Assembly: GCF_001439685.1 (NCBI RefSeq)
Contig: NZ_JYLH01000025.1
Span: forward strand, 1-54,562
Direction of reading: 5' to 3'
DNA length: 54,562 bases
Source: Pseudomonas libanensis
GTDB lineage: Bacteria > Pseudomonadota > Gammaproteobacteria > Pseudomonadales > Pseudomonadaceae
Shown here in pieces: positions 32,863 through 40,728 of this stretch. A program made the position numbers and the translations under genes. Each line of letters begins with the position of its first letter. The stretch's first letter is position 1. A model generated the notes under the pieces. It was not told the origin of the DNA. It worked only from the letters and a program-made list of their open reading frames with translations, and ran no database searches.

Positions 32863-32917
32863 GGCGGATTTCCGCCCACTCACCTAGTCTCGTCCTACAA
32901 TTTGGCGGATATCCGCC
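32863..32917. promoter_or_regulatory. Two GGCGGATWTCCGCC palindromes before the AraC-type gene
   Basis: GGCGGATTTCCGCC (32863-32876) and GGCGGATATCCGCC (32904-32917; a perfect palindrome) are 41 bases apart, about four helical turns. A half-site ATATCCGCC is found at 32666-32674 in the dctA leader, and ATCCGCC at 32945-32951. This looks like the operator array of a dimeric regulator. Confidence 0.55.
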
Positions 32918-32973
32918 TTGTGGCTCGGCCGGGGGATGGCTACCATCCGCCACTCCATGGACGAGGCCCCTGC

Positions 32974-33972
32974 ATGCGCGAACGTACCATCGCCAGTCAC
33001 TACGCCCGAGCAGCCCTCGGCGGTGCGCGTCGAGCCGGTTACGACTACTCGGAGTTGTTGCAGCAGGTGGGCATCACCCCTGAACTGCTGAGCGAGCCTC
33101 GCGCCCGCATTGCACCGGAGCAATTCACCCGGCTGCTGCAAATGCTCTGGCTGGAGCTGGATGACGAGTACCTGGGGTTCGCCGATGGGCCGAGCAAACG
33201 TGGCACCTTCGCCATGATGTGCCACGCGCTGATTCATTGCCGCACACTGGAGAAGGCGCTGGAGCGCGGCTTATTGTTCTATAGCCTGTTCCCACAAGGC
33301 CCACGCTGGCAGCTGACCAAAGAAGGCGATATGGCGCGCCTGAGCCTGGACGACTCGCAGTTATGGGACCCTGACCACTTCCTCAGTGAATGCCTGCTGG
33401 TGATCTGGCATCGCCTGGGCAGTTGGTTGATCGGCCAGCGAATCCGGCTGCAGCAGGCAACCTTCAGTTACCCCACGCCGGCCCATGCCGGTGAATACGA
33501 CCTGTTGTTCCCCTGCCCCCAGGTGTTCGGTGCGCCGAACAGCAGCCTGGTGTTTCCCAGACGCTACCTGAGCCTGCCGCTGTTGCAGGATGAACGCACG
33601 CTCAAGCACTTCTTGCAGCGTTCCCCTGCCGACTTGCTGTCGCGGCCGGATGAAGGCGACAGCCTGAGCAGCCAGTTGCGCCGCCTGCTGAGCCGCGACC
33701 GCACGCCCTGGCCAGACCTGGAAGCCGTCGCCCAGCACCTGCACATCAGCCCACAAACCCTGCGCCGGCACCTGCGCGAAGAAGGCACGAGTTTTCAGGC
33801 TTTGAAGGATGAGTTACGCCGAGATATCGCCATTTACCACTTGGGGCGGGCGGATTTGTCTTTGCAGGAAATTGCCGAACAGTTGGGGTTTTCCGAACCG
33901 TCGGCGTTTCATCGGGCGTTCAAGAAATGGACGGGGTTGACGCCGGGGGCCTACAGAGCGCAGGAGAGTTAG
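32974..33972 (+). CDS. AraC-family regulator with Arabinose_bd-like (OruR/ArgR type) N-terminus
   Basis: 332 residues. The N-terminal domain (about residues 15-190) resembles the AraC_binding 'arabinose_bd' type found in the OruR group (HYARAALGGARRAGYDYSELLQQVGI, FAMMCHALIHCRTLEKALERG). The C-terminal two helix-turn-helices are about residues 235-330 (VAQHLHISPQTLRRHLREEG, IAEQLGFSEPSAFHRAFKKWTGLTPGAYR). In P. aeruginosa a regulator gene is also found next to dctA. The ATG at 32974 is the first with plausible domain content; the palindromes at 32863-32917 would then be in its promoter. Confidence 0.82.
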   Translation: MRERTIASHYARAALGGARRAGYDYSELLQQVGITPELLSEPRARIAPEQFTRLLQMLWLELDDEYLGFADGPSKRGTFAMMCHALIHCRTLEKALERGLLFYSLFPQGPRWQLTKEGDMARLSLDDSQLWDPDHFLSECLLVIWHRLGSWLIGQRIRLQQATFSYPTPAHAGEYDLLFPCPQVFGAPNSSLVFPRRYLSLPLLQDERTLKHFLQRSPADLLSRPDEGDSLSSQLRRLLSRDRTPWPDLEAVAQHLHISPQTLRRHLREEGTSFQALKDELRRDIAIYHLGRADLSLQEIAEQLGFSEPSAFHRAFKKWTGLTPGAYRAQES

Positions 33973-33995
33973 AGGTGTATTGGCTGGGAGGGCCT

Positions 33996-34089
33996 CATCG
34001 CAGGCAAGCCAGCTCCCACATTTGAATGTATTCACACATCCAATTGTGTAAACCCGATCAACTGTGGGAGCTGGCTTGCCTGCGATGAG
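33996..34089. repeat. REP pair in outward (reversed) arrangement
   Basis: ATCGCAGGCAAGCCAGCTCC on the left and GGAGCTGGCTTGCCTGCGAT on the right: the same REP class as at 6874 and 29512, but the two copies are turned inside out, so it is not a standard REPIN. Confidence 0.8.
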
Positions 34090-34188
34090 CATGGGTATCT
34101 ACACAACTTTGGTACGCCGCTGCTCCTCTGGCAAGGGAGCTTGCTGCCTGGCAGCTTATAACTATCTAACTGATACACCGCGAACCAA

Positions 34189-34218
34189 ATGTGGGAGGGG
34201 GCTTGCCCCCGATGGCGG
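34189..34218. repeat. Single REP sequence
   Basis: One copy, GTGGGAGGGGGCTTGCCCCC then GATGGCGG, of the class seen at 4305 and 48133, without a partner. Confidence 0.75.
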
Positions 34219-34253
34219 CCTGACAGCCGACCAGGATGTTGGATCAGACTGAG

Positions 34254-34460
34254 TACATATCCGTTATTTGGGCAACGGCCACTTAGGGTTCCGCTTTTAC
34301 AGCGGGTCACTTTGGAAAAGAGCCCCAAAGTAACCAAAGGGCTCTTGCCCCACCACTCGGCACCTCGCCTAGGCTCGGTGTGCCCGTAATCCGACAGGGA
34401 TTTGGGGGGCGCCTAAGATCAAGATCAAAAGCAGATCAAGATCAAGAGCGGCTCGCTTCG
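34254..34460. repeat. Dispersed intergenic repeat with short AAGATC tandem
   Basis: GGGTTCCGCTTTTACAGCGG and the following GGTCACTTTGGAAAAGAGCC...AGTAACCAAAGGGCTCTTG block (about 34288-34350) is internally inverted and is a motif I know as frequent in intergenic DNA of fluorescens-group genomes. It ends with AGATCAAGATCA repeats at about 34417-34450. With the REPs it fills the convergent gap 33973-34530; no gene is seen there. Confidence 0.55.
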
Positions 34461-34530
34461 CATCGTGGTTACTGATAGTTGCTACGTCAGAGTTGTGTAG
34501 ATACCCATGCTGCGATGAGGCCAGCGCAGA

Positions 34531-35877
34531 TCACAAGGCAGGAAAGTGAATCCTGAACGCCGCCCCACCCAGCGCTGAATCCCCCAACGTCAACCGCGCG
34601 TGATAGCTTTCGATAATGTCCTTGACCACCGCCAGCCCGATGCCCTGCCCCGGGTGTTGGCGATCAAGCCGCTCGCCGCGCTGCAGAATCCGTGCGCGCT
34701 GGTCGGGCGGCACACCGGGGCCGTCGTCTTCGATACACAGTTCGATGCCGTCCAGGTTTTCCACCAGGCTGATACGTACTTGTCGCAGGCATAGGCGATA
34801 GGCGTTTTCCAGCAAGTTGCCAAGCATTTCGAGCAGGGCACCTTTCTCGATGGGCACGTCACACTCTTGCGGCAGGTCAAAGGAGACGTTGACGCGCTTG
34901 TCGCGGTAGACCTTTTCCAAGGTATCGCACAGACTTTGCAACACCGGTTCCAAACGCACCTGGTGGCGCACCAGGCCGCTTTTACGCAGGCTGGCACGCT
35001 GCAATTGATAGCCTATTTGCTGGCTCATGCGCTCGATCTGCGATTGCAGCACCCACGCCTGGCCACGGTCTTCGTGGCGCTGAGCCATGTCCTCACTCAC
35101 TCCCTGCAAGACCGCCAGTGGGGTTTTCAGGCTATGGGCCAGGTCATCCAGGGAATCGCGGTAGCGTGTGCGTTGCTCGCGTTCGCTGTGCAGCAACCGG
35201 TTGAGGGAGCCGGTAAGTCGTAGCAGTTCGCGGGGGTGTTCTTCGGAAAGGCTCTCACGGGTGCCACCTTCGATCTGGTCAAGCTCCTGGCTCAAGCGTC
35301 GCAGGGCTTGCAAGCCCCAGGTCAGGCCCAGCCACAACAGTGTCAACAGCACGAGCAGGGCCGCGCCGAAGCCGAGGTAGAGATTCTCGCGCAAGCCTTC
35401 GAGGGTCAGTTGATATTCACGCACCGGTTGCAGGGCGACGATGCTGAACGCCGCACTCTTGCCTCCCAGCAGCTTGACCTCGACGTCATACACGAAAAAT
35501 TCCTGGCCATTAGCTTCGCGGATGCGCGCAAACTCGTTGCCGCGCCCATCGTAGCGCGGCTTGTAGTTGATGTTTTCTTCCCGGGTTGCCCGCGAACGCC
35601 ATACCAGGTGGCCCTCGCGGTCGTAGATATAGCCAAGCAGCCGGCTGTCGGTGAGGTTGAAGCGTTCATCCGGCAACTGCGCCGGCATCAGCAGGCGATT
35701 ATTTTCGACCCGCGCGGCGGAGATCAGAGTGGTCACGTCCGACGCCAGGCGCTGCTCGATGGAATCCTGCAGGGCCAGGCTGAAAGCGCCTTGCATGGCG
35801 GGCAACAAGCCGAGCATGAACAGCACGGCCAGGGTGGCGGCCGCCAGCATCAGGCGCACACGTAGCGAGCGAATCAA
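34531..35877 (-). CDS. phoQ: Sensor histidine kinase PhoQ
   Basis: 448 residues. Two membrane helices (about 8-30 and 168-190) flank a periplasmic sensor domain. The dimerisation box DDLAHSLKTPLAVLQG carries the phosphorylated His (near residue 246) and is very close to that of E. coli PhoQ. The ATPase has NLLENAYRLC, EDDGPGVPP and QGIGLAVVKDI. The acidic patch of the enterobacterial Mg sensor is not obvious in the periplasmic part. The TTG start at 35877 overlaps the phoP stop. Confidence 0.9.
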   Translation of the reverse strand: MIRSLRVRLMLAAATLAVLFMLGLLPAMQGAFSLALQDSIEQRLASDVTTLISAARVENNRLLMPAQLPDERFNLTDSRLLGYIYDREGHLVWRSRATREENINYKPRYDGRGNEFARIREANGQEFFVYDVEVKLLGGKSAAFSIVALQPVREYQLTLEGLRENLYLGFGAALLVLLTLLWLGLTWGLQALRRLSQELDQIEGGTRESLSEEHPRELLRLTGSLNRLLHSEREQRTRYRDSLDDLAHSLKTPLAVLQGVSEDMAQRHEDRGQAWVLQSQIERMSQQIGYQLQRASLRKSGLVRHQVRLEPVLQSLCDTLEKVYRDKRVNVSFDLPQECDVPIEKGALLEMLGNLLENAYRLCLRQVRISLVENLDGIELCIEDDGPGVPPDQRARILQRGERLDRQHPGQGIGLAVVKDIIESYHARLTLGDSALGGAAFRIHFPAL

Positions 35878-36551
35878 CGGCAGCGCTCATTGAACAGGTA
35901 ACCCAGGCCGCGCACGGTATCGATCGGCTTGAACCCGGTCGGCCCTTCCAGCTTGCGACGCAGGCGGCCGACCAGCACTTCGATGACGTTCGGGTCGCGC
36001 TCGTCGTCATCGGGGTAGAGTTGCTCCATCAAGCGGTCCTTGGCCACCACTTGCTGATGATGGCGCATCAAGTATTCGAGGATGCGATACTCATAGGCGG
36101 TCAACGCCAGCGGCTGTTCATCCAGGGAGGCTTGCTTGCGATTGAGATCCAGCAGCAAGGGCCCGGCAATGATGGTGGACTGGGTAAAACCGCTGGAGCG
36201 GCGCAACAATGCGTTCATCCGCGCCTCCAGCTCTTCGAACTGGAACGGCTTGACCACGTAGTCGTCGGCACCGGCCGCCAGGCCTTCGACTTTATCCTGC
36301 CAGTTGCCGCGGGCGGTCAGGATCAGGATCGGGAAGGTCTTGGCCTGGGTGCGCAGTTGGCGGATCAGGTCCAGGCCGCCCATGCCGGGCAGGCCAAGGT
36401 CGATGATCGCCAGGTCGTGATTGAATTGGCCCGTCTGGTACAGGGCTTCCTCGGCATTGGCCACGGCTTCGACCACATGCCCGCTGTCGGTCAGGCGGGT
36501 AAACAGGTGATGACGCAACAGCGCCTCATCTTCCACCACCAGCAATTTCAT
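35874..36551 (-). CDS. phoP: Response regulator PhoP
   Basis: 225 residues, OmpR/PhoB type. Receiver domain with phospho-acceptor Asp in AIIDLGLPGMGGLDLI near residue 51 and Lys in VVKPFQFEELEAR near residue 101. The winged helix C-terminal domain includes LTAYEYRILEYLMRHHQQVV and DPNVIEVLVGRLRRKLEG. Start at 36551 (MKLLVVEDE) gives the length of P. aeruginosa PhoP. In P. aeruginosa oprH precedes phoPQ; here a small exported protein does. Confidence 0.92.
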   Translation of the reverse strand: MKLLVVEDEALLRHHLFTRLTDSGHVVEAVANAEEALYQTGQFNHDLAIIDLGLPGMGGLDLIRQLRTQAKTFPILILTARGNWQDKVEGLAAGADDYVVKPFQFEELEARMNALLRRSSGFTQSTIIAGPLLLDLNRKQASLDEQPLALTAYEYRILEYLMRHHQQVVAKDRLMEQLYPDDDERDPNVIEVLVGRLRRKLEGPTGFKPIDTVRGLGYLFNERCR

Positions 36552-36569
36552 AAGGCTCTCCAAGGCAAT

Positions 36570-36878
36570 TCAACTATCCGACCGAGGGATATCATAGCGG
36601 CCCTGCACGTCTTGAGGGCGCAGTTTAATGCCATTGTAATGGCCCGTCAGGTGCGGATAGCCGCTGCGATAATCGAGTTGCGCGGCTGTAGCGCCCAGGG
36701 CCCGGCCCCACGGCGCGGTCTGGGTGCCGGCGTCTTCGAAGCTGACACGATGGATCGGGCTGCCGGACTTCTTGGTCTTCTCGCTGCCAAATGCCGTAAA
36801 GTCGCCATCCGAGGCTTGCACGCCGGCGGTGGCGCCGAGCATGGTTAACGCCAACATCAGCTTCTTGATCGCAGTCAT
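36570..36878 (-). CDS. Small exported protein heading the phoPQ operon
   Basis: 102 residues. Residues 1-22 are a Sec signal peptide (LMLALTMLGATAGVQA). The mature part of about 80 residues (DGDFTAFGSEKTKKSG, QLDYRSGYPHLTGHYNG) has no Cys, is rich in polar and aromatic residues and resembles no family I know. GAGG lies 9 bases before the ATG. Eighteen bases separate it from phoP, and the PhoP-type box lies upstream, so it is very probably the first gene of the PhoP-controlled operon, in the position that oprH has in P. aeruginosa. Confidence 0.75.
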   Translation of the reverse strand: MTAIKKLMLALTMLGATAGVQASDGDFTAFGSEKTKKSGSPIHRVSFEDAGTQTAPWGRALGATAAQLDYRSGYPHLTGHYNGIKLRPQDVQGRYDIPRSDS

Positions 36879-36931
36879 GGTGGTTACCTCATACGCGTTT
36901 AGGCTGTGAGATCCAGACTACGCAAGCGCCC

Positions 36932-36959
36932 CTGAACTCCCCCTGAACAGGCTCTGAAC
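36932..36959 (-). promoter_or_regulatory. PhoP-type box: three direct repeats of GTTCAG
   Basis: On the minus strand GTTCAG occurs three times (36959-36954, 36948-36943, 36937-36932) with exact 11-base periodicity, about one helical turn, 54 bases before the small protein. The PhoP consensus is two GTTTA/GTTCAG half-sites eleven bases apart, so autoregulation is likely. Confidence 0.8.
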
Positions 36960-37008
36960 CACAACCGAACCGCTGCCGGACTATCCACTGGCGCGCCAAC
37001 TCGGCAAA

Positions 37009-37734
37009 ATGCTGCGCATGACGCCCCTACCCGCTTGCTGTACCCCACTCGATGCCCGTTGGCCGCTGCCTGTCCCCTTGCCGGGCACGGTGTTTTTGAG
37101 CACGCGATTCGACCCGGCCTTATTGAACCCCCTGGATTTCCAGCGCAGCGCCGTGCCGCCGCCGGCGAGCATCCAGCGCTCGGTGGCCAAGCGGCAAGCG
37201 GAGTTTCTCGCCGGCCGCCTGTGCGCCCGCGAAGCGCTGCAACGACTCGATAACCTCAACTGCATCCCGGCGATCGGTGAAGACCGCGCACCGGTCTGGC
37301 CTGGGCATATCAGTGGCTCCATCACCCACAGCACCGGGCACGCGGCAGCCATTGTCGGCCACAAGACGCAGTGGCGCGGGCTGGGGATGGACCTGGAAAA
37401 CCTGCTGGCCCTGGAACGGGCGGAACGCCTGGCCGGGGAGATTCTGACGGCGGATGAGTTGCAGCGCATGGCCGCACTACCGCGGGAGCAGCACGGGCTG
37501 CTGGTGACGTTGACGTTTTCGGTCAAGGAGAGTCTGTTCAAGGCGCTCTATCCGATCGTGCAAAAGCGTTTTTACTTTGAACATGCCGAAATATTGGAGT
37601 GGTCGCAGGCTGGGCATGTGCGGCTGCGGTTGCTGACGGACCTGTCGAGTGAATGGTGTTGTGGCAAGGAGTTGGAGGGGCAATTTGTGCTGGAGGGGGA
37701 ACAGTTGTTGAGCCTGGTGGCCGTCGGCGCTTGA
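37009..37734 (+). CDS. 4'-phosphopantetheinyl transferase (EntD/PcpS type)
   Basis: 241 residues. It moves phosphopantetheine from CoA to a carrier-protein Ser. The Mg-binding GLGMDLENL near residue 124 and FSVKESLFKALYP near residue 166 are the two family motifs. RQAEFLAGRLCAREAL is the N-terminal P1 motif. In P. aeruginosa the single broad-range enzyme PcpS lies in the same region, so this is probably its orthologue, serving acpP and siderophore or polyketide carriers. The ATG at 37018 is an equally possible start; no clear ribosome site decides it. Confidence 0.87.
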   Translation: MLRMTPLPACCTPLDARWPLPVPLPGTVFLSTRFDPALLNPLDFQRSAVPPPASIQRSVAKRQAEFLAGRLCAREALQRLDNLNCIPAIGEDRAPVWPGHISGSITHSTGHAAAIVGHKTQWRGLGMDLENLLALERAERLAGEILTADELQRMAALPREQHGLLVTLTFSVKESLFKALYPIVQKRFYFEHAEILEWSQAGHVRLRLLTDLSSEWCCGKELEGQFVLEGEQLLSLVAVGA

Positions 37735-37741
37735 TAGGACG

Positions 37742-39355
37742 CTATCGGGGTTTCTCTTGATCCCGGGGCCAACTCAGGCTGAAACATGCCCCGCCCAGGT
37801 TGTTACTTTTGCTGATCAACGCCCGCCCGCCGTGCCAATAGATGATCCGCCGCACAATCGACAGGCCCAGGCCGTGGCCGCCAGACGCTCGGGTGCGGCT
37901 GTCGTCCAGGCGCAGGAACGGCGTAAAGATCCGCTCCCAGGCACTTTCCGGCACGCCGGGGCCATCGTCTTCCACGTCAATGCGGCAGCGCACCTGGCCT
38001 ACCTGGTAACTGATCAGCACGTGGCCCTTGGCGTGGCGCATAGCGTTACTCACCAGGTTCTGCAGGGCACGGTGCAGGTAGCGTGGTTCGGCGTCGACCC
38101 AGGCGTCATCCCAATGCGTCGATGACAGGCAAATACCGCGGGTAACGGCGACCTGCGGACGCAGTGGCGACAATTCGCCGATCACCTGGTCGAGCAAGGC
38201 ATCCAGGTCCACCCGCTGGAAATTCAGCTCCGGCGCCCCTTGCTCCAGGCGCGCATAGGTGAGCATCTCGTCCACCAGGCCATCAAGGTCCTGGATATCG
38301 CCGTCCATGCCTTCCAGGTATTTGCGCCGAGCCTCGGGGGTGGCGGCATCACCGATCATCTCCAGGCCAAACCGCAGGCGCGCAACCGGTGTGCGTAACT
38401 CATGGGACACCGCACGCACCAGCTCGCGCTGAATCGCCAGCAATTGTTGCAGGTGCTCTGCCATGCCATTGAATGCGGCCGCCAGGCGCCCGACCGAATC
38501 AGCCCCTCGGGCCGGCACGCGGACCTCCAGGTTGCCCTTGGCTATGCGTGTAGCTGCCGCCTCCAGACCTTTGAGCCGGCGCTCAAGCTGGCGCACCAGC
38601 AAATAGACGATCAAGCCGATCAGGGTCAGGCCGATCAAGGTGATCAGAATCAGCCATTGCGCCGGGTAAGGGTTCATTTGATACAGCGGGCCGATCTCCA
38701 GCACCCACGGCGTGCCGACCATGCCGGCAAATACGCGGATCGAATCGCCACCCTTGCCCAGGGCCATCACCGTATCGCCTTCCGCTACGCGCCGGCGCTG
38801 GTCGTCGTCCATGTCGGCCTGGTCAAGGGCCACCAAGTGCATCTCAAAACCAAAGCCCTTGGCTTCCTTTATATCGGCCAGGCGCTGCGGCTGCTCGGCG
38901 ACTGGAAAGCGCACCAGTTCGTCAGCCAGCAGGTAGATGGTCGCACGGGCCAATTGCTCGCTGATCTGCTGCACTTCGCCGGTGAGCACCAACTGCTCCT
39001 GTTCGCTGACCAGTCGCAGCACTCGCGCCGCATGGGGGCCGGTCTGTTCCACCAGGACCTGGCCACGTTGCAGGCGATTGCGCTGGCCCAGGTCCAGTTG
39101 CACCTGGGTGAACGTGCGCAGTTCCAGCGGAATGCCCAGCAAGCGCTCCCACACCGCCAAGGCGCGCAGCCGCTCAATGGCACTCATGGGTTGCAGGTTA
39201 TCGCCCATCAACGCAAAGGTGCCGTGGGCCAGGCGCTCGCGGTACTGGCCGCTGCGCACATCGTTGAGCAGGTGCAACGCCAGGGCACCGAGCAGCGCCA
39301 CCAAGATCAGCGCCGCGCACATGCCGCCGTAGATGCGCAGGAAGATCGAATTCAC
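37742..39355 (-). CDS. Sensor histidine kinase, RstB/EnvZ type
   Basis: 537 residues, rather long. N-terminal membrane helix (about 8-30), a periplasmic domain of about 185 residues, a second helix (about 235-258, LILITLIGLTLIGLIVYLLV), HAMP (about 258-310), His box ELVRAVSHELRTPVARLRFGLEMIG near residue 325, and a HATPase domain with NLVSNAMRHAKG, EDDGPGVPE and GHGLGLSIVRRI. The start is GTG at 39355 overlapping the regulator stop. The location next to nrdA matches the P. aeruginosa pair. The signal is unknown. Confidence 0.85.
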   Translation of the reverse strand: MNSIFLRIYGGMCAALILVALLGALALHLLNDVRSGQYRERLAHGTFALMGDNLQPMSAIERLRALAVWERLLGIPLELRTFTQVQLDLGQRNRLQRGQVLVEQTGPHAARVLRLVSEQEQLVLTGEVQQISEQLARATIYLLADELVRFPVAEQPQRLADIKEAKGFGFEMHLVALDQADMDDDQRRRVAEGDTVMALGKGGDSIRVFAGMVGTPWVLEIGPLYQMNPYPAQWLILITLIGLTLIGLIVYLLVRQLERRLKGLEAAATRIAKGNLEVRVPARGADSVGRLAAAFNGMAEHLQQLLAIQRELVRAVSHELRTPVARLRFGLEMIGDAATPEARRKYLEGMDGDIQDLDGLVDEMLTYARLEQGAPELNFQRVDLDALLDQVIGELSPLRPQVAVTRGICLSSTHWDDAWVDAEPRYLHRALQNLVSNAMRHAKGHVLISYQVGQVRCRIDVEDDGPGVPESAWERIFTPFLRLDDSRTRASGGHGLGLSIVRRIIYWHGGRALISKSNNLGGACFSLSWPRDQEKPR

Positions 39356-40077
39356 AGCGGCATATCGGCAGCGGCTTCGGGGACGAACAGGTAGCCTTTG
39401 CTGCGGATCGTCTTGATCAGGCGCGGGTGAATCGGATCGTCGCCGATCTTCGGCCGAATGCGCGAGATGCGCACATCAATGGAGCGATCCTGGCCGTCGT
39501 AGCCGATGCCGCGCAGGGCGATAAAGATTTCCTCGCGGGACAGGATGCGCCCGGCGTTCGCCACCAGCAGCCATAACAGGTCGAACTCGGCGCTGGTCAG
39601 TTCGATACCGCCATCGTGCAGCCAGGCCTCGCGCAAGGCGTTGTCCACCACCAAGGGGCCGAATTGCAGGCGGCGCTGGTTTTCCACTACTGCCGGTAAC
39701 GCCGACTCGCTGCGACGCAGCAACGCCTGGATACGCGCCAGTAACAAACGCGGGCGCACGGGTTTGCACACATAGTCGTCTGCACCCATGTCCAGGCCCA
39801 GTACCTGGTCCATATCGTCGGTGCGCGCGGTGAGCATCAGGATTACGCCGTCATAGCGCTCGCGTACCTTGCGGCAGATGCTCAGGCCATCTTCGCCGGG
39901 CAGCATCAGGTCGAGGATCACCAGGTCGGGCTGTTCGGCGATGATGCGCGCCGCGGCCTGCGCGCCGTCGCTTTCCACCGACACACACAGGCCGTTGCTT
40001 TCCAGGTATTCGCGGGTCAACTCGGCGAGTCGCTCGTCGTCCTCGACGATCAATATCTGCCAGGCTTCTTGCTCCAT
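39352..40077 (-). CDS. OmpR-family response regulator, RstA type
   Basis: 241 residues. The receiver has the phospho-acceptor Asp in LVILDLMLPGEDGLSI near residue 55 and Lys in CKPVRPRLLLARI near residue 106. The winged helix domain includes LTSAEFDLLWLLVANAGRILSREEIFIALRGIGYDGQDRSIDV and RTIRSKGYLF-like IKTIRSKGYLFVPE. The partner kinase overlaps its stop by four bases. RstA-type regulators act in envelope or acid/ion responses elsewhere; the target set here is not readable. Confidence 0.87.
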   Translation of the reverse strand: MEQEAWQILIVEDDERLAELTREYLESNGLCVSVESDGAQAAARIIAEQPDLVILDLMLPGEDGLSICRKVRERYDGVILMLTARTDDMDQVLGLDMGADDYVCKPVRPRLLLARIQALLRRSESALPAVVENQRRLQFGPLVVDNALREAWLHDGGIELTSAEFDLLWLLVANAGRILSREEIFIALRGIGYDGQDRSIDVRISRIRPKIGDDPIHPRLIKTIRSKGYLFVPEAAADMPL

Positions 40078-40097
40078 GCGCTACCTCGGTTCTTTAT

Positions 40098-40197
40098 TGT
40101 AGGAGCGAGCTTGCTCGCGAAGAACGCAAGGGCACCGCGCTTATCCAAGTGTGCTGCATTATCGTTGACGATTTTCGCGAGCAAGCTCGCTCCTACA
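40098..40197. repeat. REPIN of a third sequence class
   Basis: TGTAGGAGCGAGCTTGCTCG and its complement around about 60 bases, upstream of the RstA-type gene. This GAGCTTGCTC class differs from the GGGCTTGCCC and GGCTTGCC classes elsewhere in the window. The remaining DNA up to 40437 shows no gene. Confidence 0.88.
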
Positions 40198-40437
40198 GTT
40201 GTCATGTGGAGCAAGCATGCTATCGCCCTGATCAAGGTCGATTGTAGCCATGGCTCGCCCCTTAAAAACAAGCCTGGAAATCCATTCGGAGATCACGTTT
40301 GTTTGTGATAGGGTTCGCGCCCTTCGAAAATGGGCAGGCTGGTTCAAGCCCGAAATATTTAATGACAAACGGCGTAATCCAGCAGCAATGCGGCCTACAC
40401 GCCTATTCGACCTTTCTTACACATTTTACTCACAGCG

Positions 40438-40446
40438 TTATCCACA
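40438..40446 (+). promoter_or_regulatory. DnaA box before nrdA
   Basis: TTATCCACA, a perfect consensus DnaA box, 28 bases upstream of the first NrdR box. DnaA control of nrdAB is known in E. coli. Confidence 0.6.
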
Positions 40447-40473
40447 GGTTACTCCGTTGCTAACCCCTCGAAA

Positions 40474-40521
40474 ACGCATTATCTTGTACCTCGGCGCTCA
40501 TGAAGACCCTACATGTAGGGT
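40474..40521 (+). promoter_or_regulatory. Pair of NrdR boxes before nrdA
   Basis: ACGCATTATCTTGTAC (40474-40489) and the perfect palindrome ACCCTACATGTAGGGT (40506-40521) start 32 bases apart, three helical turns. Both fit the ACAC-TATAT-GTGT pattern of NrdR boxes in variant form, and the spacing is that of known NrdR box pairs. Confidence 0.7.
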
Positions 40522-40728
40522 TTTCGACACCAGCGTCCAACCACACAAGTGGCTCGAAACTCAAGCGTTTTATTGCTAGCGCAGCGTTGAACCAACAGAT
40601 TTTTCAGTAGACCAAACCGCTCACGCGGATGGCAGCTGTTCTCCATCCCCGACATGGAAAACGGTACGGGTGTTGCAGGAAAAAGCCTGGCACTCGCAAT
40701 CAAATATAGAACGTGGAGACAACCCCCC

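Noticed and set aside
34417..34450. AAGATC tandem as a CRISPR or integration site
   Set aside because: Units are only six bases with no spacers and no integrase nearby.
40250..40579. Plus-strand frame of 109 codons upstream of nrdA
   Set aside because: It spans the DnaA and NrdR sites and has no ribosome site or recognisable composition. It is promoter DNA.
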